Shown here in pieces: positions 28,700-37,106 of a stretch of DNA of 64,000 nucleotides. This stretch comes from Burkholderiales bacterium (lineage in GTDB: Bacteria > Pseudomonadota > Gammaproteobacteria > Burkholderiales > WYBJ01), in contig JADLAC010000019.1 in assembly GCA_020848435.1 (NCBI GenBank), positions 99,978 to 163,977 on the forward strand, given 5' to 3'. The stretch's first letter is position 1, and every line of letters starts with the position of its first letter. The notes under the pieces were generated by a model, which saw only the letters and a program-made list of their open reading frames with translations, was not told the DNA's origin and made no database searches. The translations under genes and the position numbers were made by a program.

Positions 28700-28729
28700 A
28701 CTATAGTTTGGGCCCTCTTGGTCGGTCAA
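28700..28729 (-). promoter_or_regulatory. Candidate sigma70 promoter for the zapA operon
   Basis: Minus strand TTGACC (28729-28724) N18 TATAGT (28705-28700). Confidence 0.5.
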
Positions 28730-28886
28730 CTGATAAGATACCGGCGCGACTGTGCTTTCGCGCTGCGGCAGGCTTCGCGCAGCGCGCGCGGCGCCGATGC
28801 GATATTCGGAGAAGTTTGCACGGGCTCATGTCGACTGCATCAGCGCAGCGCAGGCCACGGCCCGGGGCTGGCGCATAATCGCACCC

Positions 28887-30671
28887 ATGGCGCGTAGTCC
28901 CCTTTCCAGCGGCGCCCTTTATTGGCGCCTGCTCGGCTATGTCAAACCCTACTGGCACGCATTCGCGCTGTCGCTGGGCGCCATGGCGGTCGTGGCCGCG
29001 AGCGAGCCGGCGTTGCCTGCGCTGATGAAACCCCTGCTCGACGGCACCTTCGTCGAGCGCGATGCGCGCGTCATGCAGTGGATGCCGCTCGCGATCGTGG
29101 CATTGTTCGCCATCCGCGGCGTGGCGACCTATCTGGGAGCCTACGCGATCAATTGGGTCGGCAACAAAGTCGTGCTCGACCTGCGCCAAGCGATGTTCGC
29201 GCGCCTGCTCAACCTGCCGGCGGTGTATTACGACGATCACCCGACCGGCAATCTGCTGTCGAAGATTACCTACGACGTGACCCAAGTCACCCAGGCCGCC
29301 ACCAGCGTCGTCACCATCGCCGTCAAGGACGTCCTCACCATCCTGGGGCTGCTCGGCTGGCTGCTGTGGCTCGATTGGCGCCTCACCATGCTCGCGTTGG
29401 CGATGGCGCCGGTGATCATGCTGATCGTTCGCGTGCTCAGCAAGCGTCTGCGCAACGCGAGCCGCGAATCGCAACGGGCGATGGGCGATCTCACCCAGGT
29501 GCTGGAAGAGGCGATCGAAGGCCAGCGCGAGGTGAAGCTGTTCGGCGGCCAGGGTTACGAGACGGCGCGTTTCGGCCGCCAAGCGAACCAGGTTCGCCGC
29601 TACGCCATGAAACAGGCGATCGCGGCGGCCATCAACGTGCCGCTGGTACAGATGGTGGCGGCGGCCGCGCTCTCGCTCATCATCTATCTCGCCGTGCGCC
29701 AGGCGGCCGCAGATGTCGCTACCGTCGGCGGATTCGTTTCGTTCGTGATCGCCATGATGATGCTGACCGCGCCGCTGAAGCGCCTGACCTCGATCAACGA
29801 GTACTTGCAGAAGGGTCTCGCGGCGGCAGAATCGGTGTTCGATATCCTCGACGAGGACGGCGAGCGCGATACCGGCACGACGGCGCTTGGCCGCGCCCGC
29901 GGCGAGATCCGCTTCGAGCGCGTGAGCTTTCGCTATCCGGGCCGCGAGGAGGCGGCGCTCGAGAGTCTCGATCTCGTCATCCGGCCGGGAGAAACCGTGG
30001 CCCTGGTCGGCCAGTCGGGTAGCGGCAAGACGACGCTGGTGAACCTGGTGCCGCGCTTCTACCAGCCGAGCGCGGGCCGCATCCTGCTCGACGGCATCGA
30101 CCTATCCGATTTGCGCTTGTCGAGCTTGCGCGCCAATGTCGCGCTGGTGTCCCAGCACGTCATCCTGTTCAACGACAGCATCGCCGCCAACATCGCCTAC
30201 GGCGACATGCGCGAGGCGAGCCGCGAGCGCATCATCGCCGCCGCCGAAGCCGCGCACGCGATGCAGTTCATCGCAACCCTGCCCGATGGCTTGGAGACCC
30301 CGATCGGCGAGAACGGGGTCAAGCTCTCGGGCGGCCAGCGGCAACGGCTCGCCATCGCGCGGGCGCTGCTTCGCGATGCGCCTATTCTCATCCTCGATGA
30401 AGCGACCTCCGCGCTCGACAGCGAATCCGAGCGTCATATCCAGGCCGCGCTCGCTACGCTGCTGCAAGGACGTACTACGCTGGTGATCGCGCACCGGCTT
30501 TCCACGGTGGAACGGGCCGATCGCATCGTCGTGCTCGAGCGCGGCCGGATCGCGGAGGTCGGCAGGCATTGCGAGCTGCTGGCACGTGATGGCATTTATT
30601 CACGGCTGCACCGCATGCAGTTCGAAGCCGCGCCGCTGCCCGAAACGCTGGTCGGCGACGGGCGCGCCTAG
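28887..30671 (+). CDS. msbA: Lipid A / lipid ABC exporter, MsbA-like permease-ATPase
   Basis: 6-TM domain plus VALVGQSGSGKTTLVNLVPRFY (Walker A), LSGGQRQRLAIARALLRDAPILILDEATSALDSESE. Confidence 0.9.
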   Translation: MARSPLSSGALYWRLLGYVKPYWHAFALSLGAMAVVAASEPALPALMKPLLDGTFVERDARVMQWMPLAIVALFAIRGVATYLGAYAINWVGNKVVLDLRQAMFARLLNLPAVYYDDHPTGNLLSKITYDVTQVTQAATSVVTIAVKDVLTILGLLGWLLWLDWRLTMLALAMAPVIMLIVRVLSKRLRNASRESQRAMGDLTQVLEEAIEGQREVKLFGGQGYETARFGRQANQVRRYAMKQAIAAAINVPLVQMVAAAALSLIIYLAVRQAAADVATVGGFVSFVIAMMMLTAPLKRLTSINEYLQKGLAAAESVFDILDEDGERDTGTTALGRARGEIRFERVSFRYPGREEAALESLDLVIRPGETVALVGQSGSGKTTLVNLVPRFYQPSAGRILLDGIDLSDLRLSSLRANVALVSQHVILFNDSIAANIAYGDMREASRERIIAAAEAAHAMQFIATLPDGLETPIGENGVKLSGGQRQRLAIARALLRDAPILILDEATSALDSESERHIQAALATLLQGRTTLVIAHRLSTVERADRIVVLERGRIAEVGRHCELLARDGIYSRLHRMQFEAAPLPETLVGDGRA

Positions 30672-30675
30672 CCCC

Positions 30676-30698
30676 AATGCCGGTTAGTAACCGGCATT
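30676..30698. terminator. Candidate bidirectional hairpin between convergent msbA and methyltransferase genes
   Basis: Perfect 10-bp stem AATGCCGGTT-AGT-AACCGGCATT; no U-tract. Confidence 0.55.
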
Positions 30699-30729
30699 GC
30701 GCCTAGCCCGACCTCGGAGCGAGGGTGTC

Positions 30730-31599
30730 TTACGGCATGCTGGAGGCGCCGCGACCCGGCTTGCGCAGGTAAGCGAGCATATCGTGTCCACGGCCAAGCC
30801 AGCGCGCCGGCGCGTTGAGCGCTTGCGCGATGAGCTTGGCGAGCCGGTACGCAGGGCGCGAGTGTTGGAAACGGTCCTGGAGATTGACGTTACGCGTCTC
30901 GATGCGCGCGACCTCGAAGCCCGTGCGTTGCGCGGCCAGGTGCATCGATGCGATGCTGAAGAAACTGACGTGGCCGCCATGGCGCTCGATGTGGAAGTAG
31001 TCCCACCGCGCGCCGAGGCAGCGCACCGTCCAGCTCGCGGTATTTCCCGTCCCGATCAACAACATCCCGCCGGGGCGCAAGATGCGATGACATTCGCGTA
31101 ACAGCGGCAACGGCCGGGGCAGGTGCTCGATCACTTCGAACAGCGTTACCGCATCGAAGCTCGCGGCGGGAAATGCGGCTTGCTCGAGCGTGCCGGTGAA
31201 AACGTCCAGGCCGGCTGCGCGTGCGCTGGCCGCGGCGCTTGGTGCGGGTTCCACGCCGCGCGCGTTGACGGCGCAATCGCGCGCGGCGAGAAGAAAAGCA
31301 CCGCTCGAGCAGCCGACATCGAGCAGCTCGAGCGTCGCCGGGGTCTTGCCGGCCCATGCCGCGAGATGCTGCAATCGACGCCGGGCCAGCATGCGCCGGC
31401 GTTGCGCCGAGCGCTCGTCCGGCGCCGTCCCGCGCGGATGGTCGAACTCGCTCATCGAGGCGCGATAACGCTCGGCGTCGACCCGGCTGACGAGTTGCCC
31501 GCAGGCGGAGCAGCGATGCAGCGGCCCCTGTGCCAACAGGATGCGGCTAGATGCCAGTCCGGCGCCACATTCGAGCGGGCAGGCGTCGATCAACGCCAT
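30730..31599 (-). CDS. Class I SAM-dependent methyltransferase
   Basis: LELLDVGCSSGAFLLAARD, FDAVTLFEVIEHLPRPLPLLRECHRILRPGG. Confidence 0.85.
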   Translation of the reverse strand: MALIDACPLECGAGLASSRILLAQGPLHRCSACGQLVSRVDAERYRASMSEFDHPRGTAPDERSAQRRRMLARRRLQHLAAWAGKTPATLELLDVGCSSGAFLLAARDCAVNARGVEPAPSAAASARAAGLDVFTGTLEQAAFPAASFDAVTLFEVIEHLPRPLPLLRECHRILRPGGMLLIGTGNTASWTVRCLGARWDYFHIERHGGHVSFFSIASMHLAAQRTGFEVARIETRNVNLQDRFQHSRPAYRLAKLIAQALNAPARWLGRGHDMLAYLRKPGRGASSMP

Positions 31600-31602
31600 C
31601 GG

Positions 31603-32811
31603 CTAATCGCCCCGGCGCGGCGCGGCCGGCGTGCCGATCGCATGGAAGCCCGGCTCGGCGCTGCCCGGCGGCTGCGGCGCTTCGCCGGGGCGAGAACGCG
31701 TGTCCGGGTGCCGCAGCATCGTCTCGACGGCGGCGATGACGCGTCGCGCCGGCAATTGCTGCAGGCATGCGCTCAGGCTCGTGGTGTGGCGATCACAGCC
31801 TTCCTGCAGGCAGGGCACGCACGCGCCTTCCCCTTGCAGCAGGAAAACGTTGCCGACGTGCTGACTGCCCCGGCGGCGGTACGGGGACAGCCCAGCGTTC
31901 TGATCGCGAGGCCACGGTCCCCATTTCACCGGGTTCGACGGCCCGAACAGCGCGACGGTGGGCACGCCGCTCGCCGCGGCAGCATGGGTGACCACGGTAT
32001 CGGGGCCGATCGCCAGGCTTGCCCGTGACAGCAGGCAGGCGACCTGCGGCAGGCTGAAGTGCGGCGCCAGCGTGCTGGCCGCGGCGCCGAGTCGGCTTCG
32101 CACTGCCTCGATCGCGGCGCGCTCCGCGGGTTCGTCCGAGCCGGTGAGCACGATGGTCATGCCGCGTTCGCTCAGCCATCGGCCGAGCTCGATCCAGCCG
32201 TCTTGACGCCAGTCCTTGTAGCGGAACTTGCTGCTCAAGTGGAGCACCGCGATCGGCCCCGGATTCGAGCCCAGCGCGGCGCGCACTTGTGCTTCGTCGG
32301 CCGCGCTCCATGCTAGCGCGGCATGGTAGCAGCGCTCGATGCCGAGGGCATCGGCGAGTTGCAGATTCAGCGCGATGGTATGGGTATCGAGGTCGTCGAA
32401 CGCAACCCAGGCATCGAGCGCTTTGCGTTTCCAAGCGTGGCTCGCTCCCGGCAACGCCAAGCCGATGCGTCGTCGGCCGCCCGCCCACGCGTACAGGGTG
32501 GGTCGATCGCCTGCGCCCGTCGAGAGCGCCAGGTCGTAGCGGCGCCACAGTTGCCGGAAGAGCGTGAGGTGCTGGCGAAGCGGCGGCCGCCGAGCTACCG
32601 TGAGCACCGTATCCAAGTCCGGGTTGGCGGCGAGCACGCCCGCGGTATCGTCGAACACCAGCGCGTGCAGCCTCGCGGCGGGCCAGGCCGCGCGCAGCGA
32701 GCGGATGAGAGGGGTGGCGAGCAGGACGTCGCCCATGCGCTGCGTCGCGACGATGAGCACGCTGCGGGGAGGCTCGGGCAATGACAGCCTCTTAGATGGC
32801 ATGCGATTCAA
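31603..32811 (-). CDS. Glycosyltransferase family 9 (heptosyltransferase-like)
   Basis: SVLIVATQRMGDVLLATPLIRSLRAAWP; IGPDTVVTHAAAASGVPTVALFGPSNPVKWGPW. Confidence 0.85.
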   Translation of the reverse strand: MNRMPSKRLSLPEPPRSVLIVATQRMGDVLLATPLIRSLRAAWPAARLHALVFDDTAGVLAANPDLDTVLTVARRPPLRQHLTLFRQLWRRYDLALSTGAGDRPTLYAWAGGRRRIGLALPGASHAWKRKALDAWVAFDDLDTHTIALNLQLADALGIERCYHAALAWSAADEAQVRAALGSNPGPIAVLHLSSKFRYKDWRQDGWIELGRWLSERGMTIVLTGSDEPAERAAIEAVRSRLGAAASTLAPHFSLPQVACLLSRASLAIGPDTVVTHAAAASGVPTVALFGPSNPVKWGPWPRDQNAGLSPYRRRGSQHVGNVFLLQGEGACVPCLQEGCDRHTTSLSACLQQLPARRVIAAVETMLRHPDTRSRPGEAPQPPGSAEPGFHAIGTPAAPRRGD

Positions 32812-33638
32812 GCGCTCGCGGCCGAATCGATATAACGATCGAGGCCCATCTCGGCGCGAAACCCACGGCCTGCGAGCGCGGCGGCAAGCTGCGCTTCGTT
32901 GCGCGGCAGGCGGCTGCGGTCATGCTCGACATGCCAGAGATGGAACACCGGCGCGAAGAACCGGCCGCTCTTGTGCAATACGCCGGCATGGAGGAGGCGA
33001 ATGACGAGGTCGGAATCCTCCAGTCCCCAGCCCTCGTAGCGTTCGTCGAGACCGTTCACGCGCAGCAGGTCCTCGCGCCACAGACCGAGGTTGCAGGTCT
33101 TGACGCCGCGCCACAGACGCGGCCGGGAGCGCCGAAAGATCGCTTCAGGGGAAAAACGCAACAGCGGCAGTACGCGATTCGCGTCGCGGCGCAGCCATGC
33201 GCCCAGCCAACGCAATGTTCCCCACTCGTGAATCGGTAGTTGTTCGGCGAGCACGCGCCGCGTGAACGCCTGCGGCAGGAGGATCCTGTTGCCGGCGACG
33301 AAGCGACCGCGCTCCGCCAGTTGGCGATGGGCGGCGACGAAGCGGCGCGGCGGAACGCAATCGCCGTCGGTGAAGATCAGATAGTCGGCATGCGTGCGCG
33401 CAGCCGCTCGATTGCGAACGGCGGCAGCACGAAAGCCCCGGTCCTCCTGCCACACGTGCTCGACTGGCATGCTCATGCGGCTTGCGAAATCGCGCACCAG
33501 CCGGCCGGTAGATTCTTCCGAGCCGTCGTCGGCGACCATCACGTCGAAGCCCCGGTCAGTCTGGGCGGCGTAGCCCTCGAGCACGGCGCGCAAGGCGTCG
33601 GGGCGGTTATAGGTCGTGAGGATGATGGCGATGCGCAT
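32808..33638 (-). CDS. Glycosyltransferase family 2
   Basis: MRIAIILTTYNRPDALRAVLEGYAAQT...MVADDGSEEST...ADYLIFTDGDCVP. Confidence 0.9.
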   Translation of the reverse strand: MRIAIILTTYNRPDALRAVLEGYAAQTDRGFDVMVADDGSEESTGRLVRDFASRMSMPVEHVWQEDRGFRAAAVRNRAAARTHADYLIFTDGDCVPPRRFVAAHRQLAERGRFVAGNRILLPQAFTRRVLAEQLPIHEWGTLRWLGAWLRRDANRVLPLLRFSPEAIFRRSRPRLWRGVKTCNLGLWREDLLRVNGLDERYEGWGLEDSDLVIRLLHAGVLHKSGRFFAPVFHLWHVEHDRSRLPRNEAQLAAALAGRGFRAEMGLDRYIDSAASA

Positions 33639-33677
33639 GAGCGGCGCCGTGGTCACCACTCGTCCTGTGCGTGCGTG

Positions 33678-34292
33678 TCAGATGTGCGCGGTCGAGCCAG
33701 TAACGATACCGCGAGTCTGCAGCAGGGTGTGAACCCGGTCCACGCAGGCGTTGACGGAATCGACTTCCGTATCGAGCACGAGATCCGGGGCGACCGGTTC
33801 TTCGTAGGGTGCCGAAATGCCGGTGAAGTCGCGAATCTCTCCGGCACGCGCCTTTCGGTAGATGCCCTTTTGGTCCCGGTTTTCGCAGACCGCTATCGAG
33901 CATCGGCAATATATTTCCATAAAGCGTTCTCTTCCGATCCGATCTCGAAGGCGATCCCGGTCCGCACGGTATGGGGAAATGAACGCAGCGAGCGAAATGA
34001 CACCTGCCTCCATGAACAAGCGGGCCATCTCCCCGATGCGGCGAATGTTCTCGTGCCGGTCGTCGGCGGAAAAGCCGAGATCGGCGCACAGCCCGTGCCG
34101 GACGTTGTCGCCATCGAAGACGAAGGTGTGGCAGCCCTGATCAAACAAAACGCGTTCGAGCGCGTGCGCAATCGTCGATTTGCCTGCGTTCGACAAGCCA
34201 GTAAACCAAACGACGCCGGCGCGGTGACGATTGCGCTGCACGCGCTCCGCTTGGGAGACCCCCGGGAGGTGCCAATACAGGTTTCGATCCAC
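33678..34292 (-). CDS. cysC: Adenylylsulfate (APS) kinase
   Basis: VVWFTGLSNAGKSTIAHALE, FVFDGDNVRHGLCADLGFSADDRHENIRRIGEMARLF, KGIYRKARAGEIRDFTGISAPYEEP; GTG start at 34292. Confidence 0.9.
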   Translation of the reverse strand: MDRNLYWHLPGVSQAERVQRNRHRAGVVWFTGLSNAGKSTIAHALERVLFDQGCHTFVFDGDNVRHGLCADLGFSADDRHENIRRIGEMARLFMEAGVISLAAFISPYRADRDRLRDRIGRERFMEIYCRCSIAVCENRDQKGIYRKARAGEIRDFTGISAPYEEPVAPDLVLDTEVDSVNACVDRVHTLLQTRGIVTGSTAHI

Positions 34293-34297
34293 GTGGC

Positions 34298-35110
34298 CTA
34301 TTCTAATCGATCGTTCCGGCTGGATTTCGTGTTCGTCGCCTCTTCCAGCAGCATCAGCTTCAGATAGCGATAGTAGGCGCCTTCGGCATTCGAAACCGCC
34401 AGCATGAAGCCCTCGCGGCCGTCGAGGAAGCCGGCACGCAAGCCGTAGGTGCGAACGAATGTCCAGGCGCCATGGCCGAGGGCGCGGACAAGCGATCCCT
34501 TGCGCCCGGCGCGGTGCATCTGCTCGGCGCCGGCGCTCGAATAGCGGTTCAGCTTGTCGAGGACTTCGTCCAAGTCGACGAAGGCTTCGTGCAACAGGGG
34601 ATGCGCGAGCGTGCGTACTGGCCCCGAAACGATCAACCGTTCGTGCACGGAATCGACGCTGAAACGGGCCGAGCCGCGTCGAAAGAGCCGTGTCACCCGA
34701 TCGGGCCACCAGCCGCCATGGCGCATCGCCCGACCGCAGTAGGAGGATAGCCGCGGCATGGCAAACGCCACCGCATCACCCGGCGCATCGAGCGCGACTT
34801 CGATGTCGACGCGCAACTCGGGTGAAACGCGCTCATCGGCGTCCAGGCAGAGGATCCAGTCGCCGCTACACCGCTCGATGGCGCGGTTCTTCTGCGCGCC
34901 GAAACCCGGCCAGTCGGTGGATTCGGCGTGGGCCCCATGGTCGCGGCAAATCTCGACGGTACGGTCGGTGCTGCCGGAGTCAAGAACGACGACCTCGTCG
35001 ACCCAGGCGATCGATCGCAGGCAAGCGCCGATAGCGTGCGCTTCGTCGCGCGCGATAATTGCGGCCGATAGTCTGGGTCGGGCAGGGGAAGAGCAATGGC
35101 GCGGGTTCAT
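34298..35110 (-). CDS. Glycosyltransferase family 2 (LPS core, WaaE/KdtX-like)
   Basis: LSAAIIARDEAHAIGACLRSIAWVDEVVVLDSGSTDRTVEIC...WPGFGAQKNRAIERCSGDWILCLDADERVS. Confidence 0.85.
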   Translation of the reverse strand: MNPRHCSSPARPRLSAAIIARDEAHAIGACLRSIAWVDEVVVLDSGSTDRTVEICRDHGAHAESTDWPGFGAQKNRAIERCSGDWILCLDADERVSPELRVDIEVALDAPGDAVAFAMPRLSSYCGRAMRHGGWWPDRVTRLFRRGSARFSVDSVHERLIVSGPVRTLAHPLLHEAFVDLDEVLDKLNRYSSAGAEQMHRAGRKGSLVRALGHGAWTFVRTYGLRAGFLDGREGFMLAVSNAEGAYYRYLKLMLLEEATNTKSSRNDRLE

Positions 35111-36324
35111 GACGAATCCGTAGTCCTGGCGGCGGCAAATAGTAGCGCGCTTGCCCAGGCGAAGAACAAGCCTTCGGCATGATCGTTGAATGTCGACGAA
35201 ACCAACCCGGCCGCGATGAATATCACCACGAGGCCGCGAGCCGCGAGCCGATCACGCGGATCCGTTATCGCGGCCGCGCTGCGCCACTGCACGATCAGCA
35301 GTGCAAACAACGCCAGCAGACCCACCACGCCCAGTTCGGCGCCTATCAGCAAGAAAGCGTTGTGCGGATGATCCGTGACCACCATGCCGCTTTCGGCCAC
35401 CTTACGCTCGTACGCCGCGCGAAAGGCACCGGTGCCTGCGCCGAGCAGCGGGCGCTCGGCGATCATTCCCACCGTGTTGCGATAGAACTCCAGTCGCAGC
35501 CCCACCGACGAGTCTTGCGCCTGCGCCGTACCCGGCTTCCACGCCGAGGCTTCTTCCCAAGCGCGCGCCGCGCGCTCGTGCAGCGCGGTTCGCGGCAGGA
35601 ACCAAGCAGTCGAGGCAACGAGCGCGAGCCCGAGCGCCGCGATACCGAGCCCGCGCCAGCGCAGCCGTGACAGGAGGAGATAGATGCTCACAGCAAAGAG
35701 TGCGAGTTGTCCGGTGCGCCCCGGGATCAGCAGCAGGATGTTCAACGCCGCCAGAAGGGCGAGCGCCCATAGGGCTAGGCGCGCCTGAACCATCCGGGCT
35801 TTCATCGCCTCGAGCGCGAATAGTAGTGCGGCTGCCGCCATGAGCACGTTGTGGGTGATGTGGTACTTGAATACCACCGGGTAATCCGGCCGTCCCTTGA
35901 GGCCGGGAATCGATTCCGCGATGCCGCTCCAGAGCACGAACGAAAGCGCGAGCACCCCCGCCGATGTGGCTAGGAAGGCGACCCGTGCCCGTTGCTGCGT
36001 CTTGGGGTCGGCGAATAGGGTCAGCAATACCGCGAGCAGGATGAAGCGAACGACATCCGCCATGGCATTACGCAACTGCGGCAGGGGGATCGGCGACCAG
36101 AGCATCCCGAGTGCGATTACCGCGGCGAAGCCCAGGGCCGCGACACCGACCGGATGCGAGGCCATCGACTTCGCCTTCTCGGCCAACCGACCGTTCGCTA
36201 GCCACGCGGCCACAAGAACGACCAACAGCAAGTTGTCCAGCGCGACCGACACCGGAATGGAGCAGCCGAGGCCGATGGCGCACCATCGGGCTGGCGCGAG
36301 CGCGCGCGGCGCGGCGCGGATCAT
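35107..36324 (-). CDS. O-antigen ligase/polymerase family membrane protein (WaaL/Wzy-like)
   Basis: Multi-TM; RPLLGAGTGAFRAAYERKVAESGMVVTDHPHNAFLLIGAELGVVGLLALFALL; ATG at 36324. Confidence 0.8.
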   Translation of the reverse strand: MIRAAPRALAPARWCAIGLGCSIPVSVALDNLLLVVLVAAWLANGRLAEKAKSMASHPVGVAALGFAAVIALGMLWSPIPLPQLRNAMADVVRFILLAVLLTLFADPKTQQRARVAFLATSAGVLALSFVLWSGIAESIPGLKGRPDYPVVFKYHITHNVLMAAAALLFALEAMKARMVQARLALWALALLAALNILLLIPGRTGQLALFAVSIYLLLSRLRWRGLGIAALGLALVASTAWFLPRTALHERAARAWEEASAWKPGTAQAQDSSVGLRLEFYRNTVGMIAERPLLGAGTGAFRAAYERKVAESGMVVTDHPHNAFLLIGAELGVVGLLALFALLIVQWRSAAAITDPRDRLAARGLVVIFIAAGLVSSTFNDHAEGLFFAWASALLFAAARTTDSS

Positions 36325-37106
36325 GCGTTTGAGCGCCGGGCGAAAGCGATCAACGACTTGCGTGTCGAGGGCCAACAGTCGCGTAGCGCCGAGCCGAGGC
36401 TTTTCACTCTCCGCCAGCCCTCGCGATGGCGACGCGAGCGCAAGAATTCGACTTCGATGTCGCTCAGCCCTGCCATCGCGAGCAACGTGCGCAATTCGTC
36501 GCGCGTGAACTCGCGATTGTGGCGCATAGGATAGAACGAGTGCCCCCGATAGAGCACGGGATCGGCGCAGAGATAGTGCTCGACATAATCGAAGGTAATG
36601 TTCTTGCCGCGCAAGAGCCGGCTGCGGTTGCGCAAGCTCGCCACGTTCGGCACGTCGACCTCCAGTATGCCGCCGGGCTTCAGCACGCGCTGCATTTCGC
36701 GTACGGCGGGCAGATGCGAGTGCGTGAAATGCTCGAGCACCTGACAGCACACCACTGCGTCGAAGCTCTGATCCGGGAAAGGCAGCGGCTCGACTTCGAT
36801 ATTGCAGCAGAAGAAGGGAATCGCATGATCACGATAAACGCGGCCATGGCGCTCGGTCGGGTCGAATGCATCGACCGCCACGCAGTCATGACCGAGCTCC
36901 GACAACAGTGCGAGCAGCATGCCGTGGCCCGCGCCGACGTCGAGCACGCGGTGCGCGCCCTCAAGCCGACGCGCGATGTCGCAGAACCGATCGATGCTGC
37001 CGGCGAAGACATCTTGAATCTCGGCATCCGAAAGATCGAACAGGCGGCCCCTCTTGGCCAGCCGAACCGCCGTTCGATAAACGGCTCGCTTGTGCGCGGC
37101 GATCAC
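36321..37106 (-). CDS. Class I SAM-dependent methyltransferase
   Basis: HRVLDVGAGHGMLLALLSELGHDCVAVDAFDP...FDAVVCCQVLEHFTHSHLPAVREMQRVLKPGG; GTG start at 37106 overlapping the upstream stop. Confidence 0.85.
   Translation of the reverse strand: MIAAHKRAVYRTAVRLAKRGRLFDLSDAEIQDVFAGSIDRFCDIARRLEGAHRVLDVGAGHGMLLALLSELGHDCVAVDAFDPTERHGRVYRDHAIPFFCCNIEVEPLPFPDQSFDAVVCCQVLEHFTHSHLPAVREMQRVLKPGGILEVDVPNVASLRNRSRLLRGKNITFDYVEHYLCADPVLYRGHSFYPMRHNREFTRDELRTLLAMAGLSDIEVEFLRSRRHREGWRRVKSLGSALRDCWPSTRKSLIAFARRSNA

Noticed and set aside
33240-34367. 375-aa + strand ORF opposite GT2 and cysC
   Set aside because: Antisense shadow; cysC and GT2 motifs on the minus strand are unambiguous
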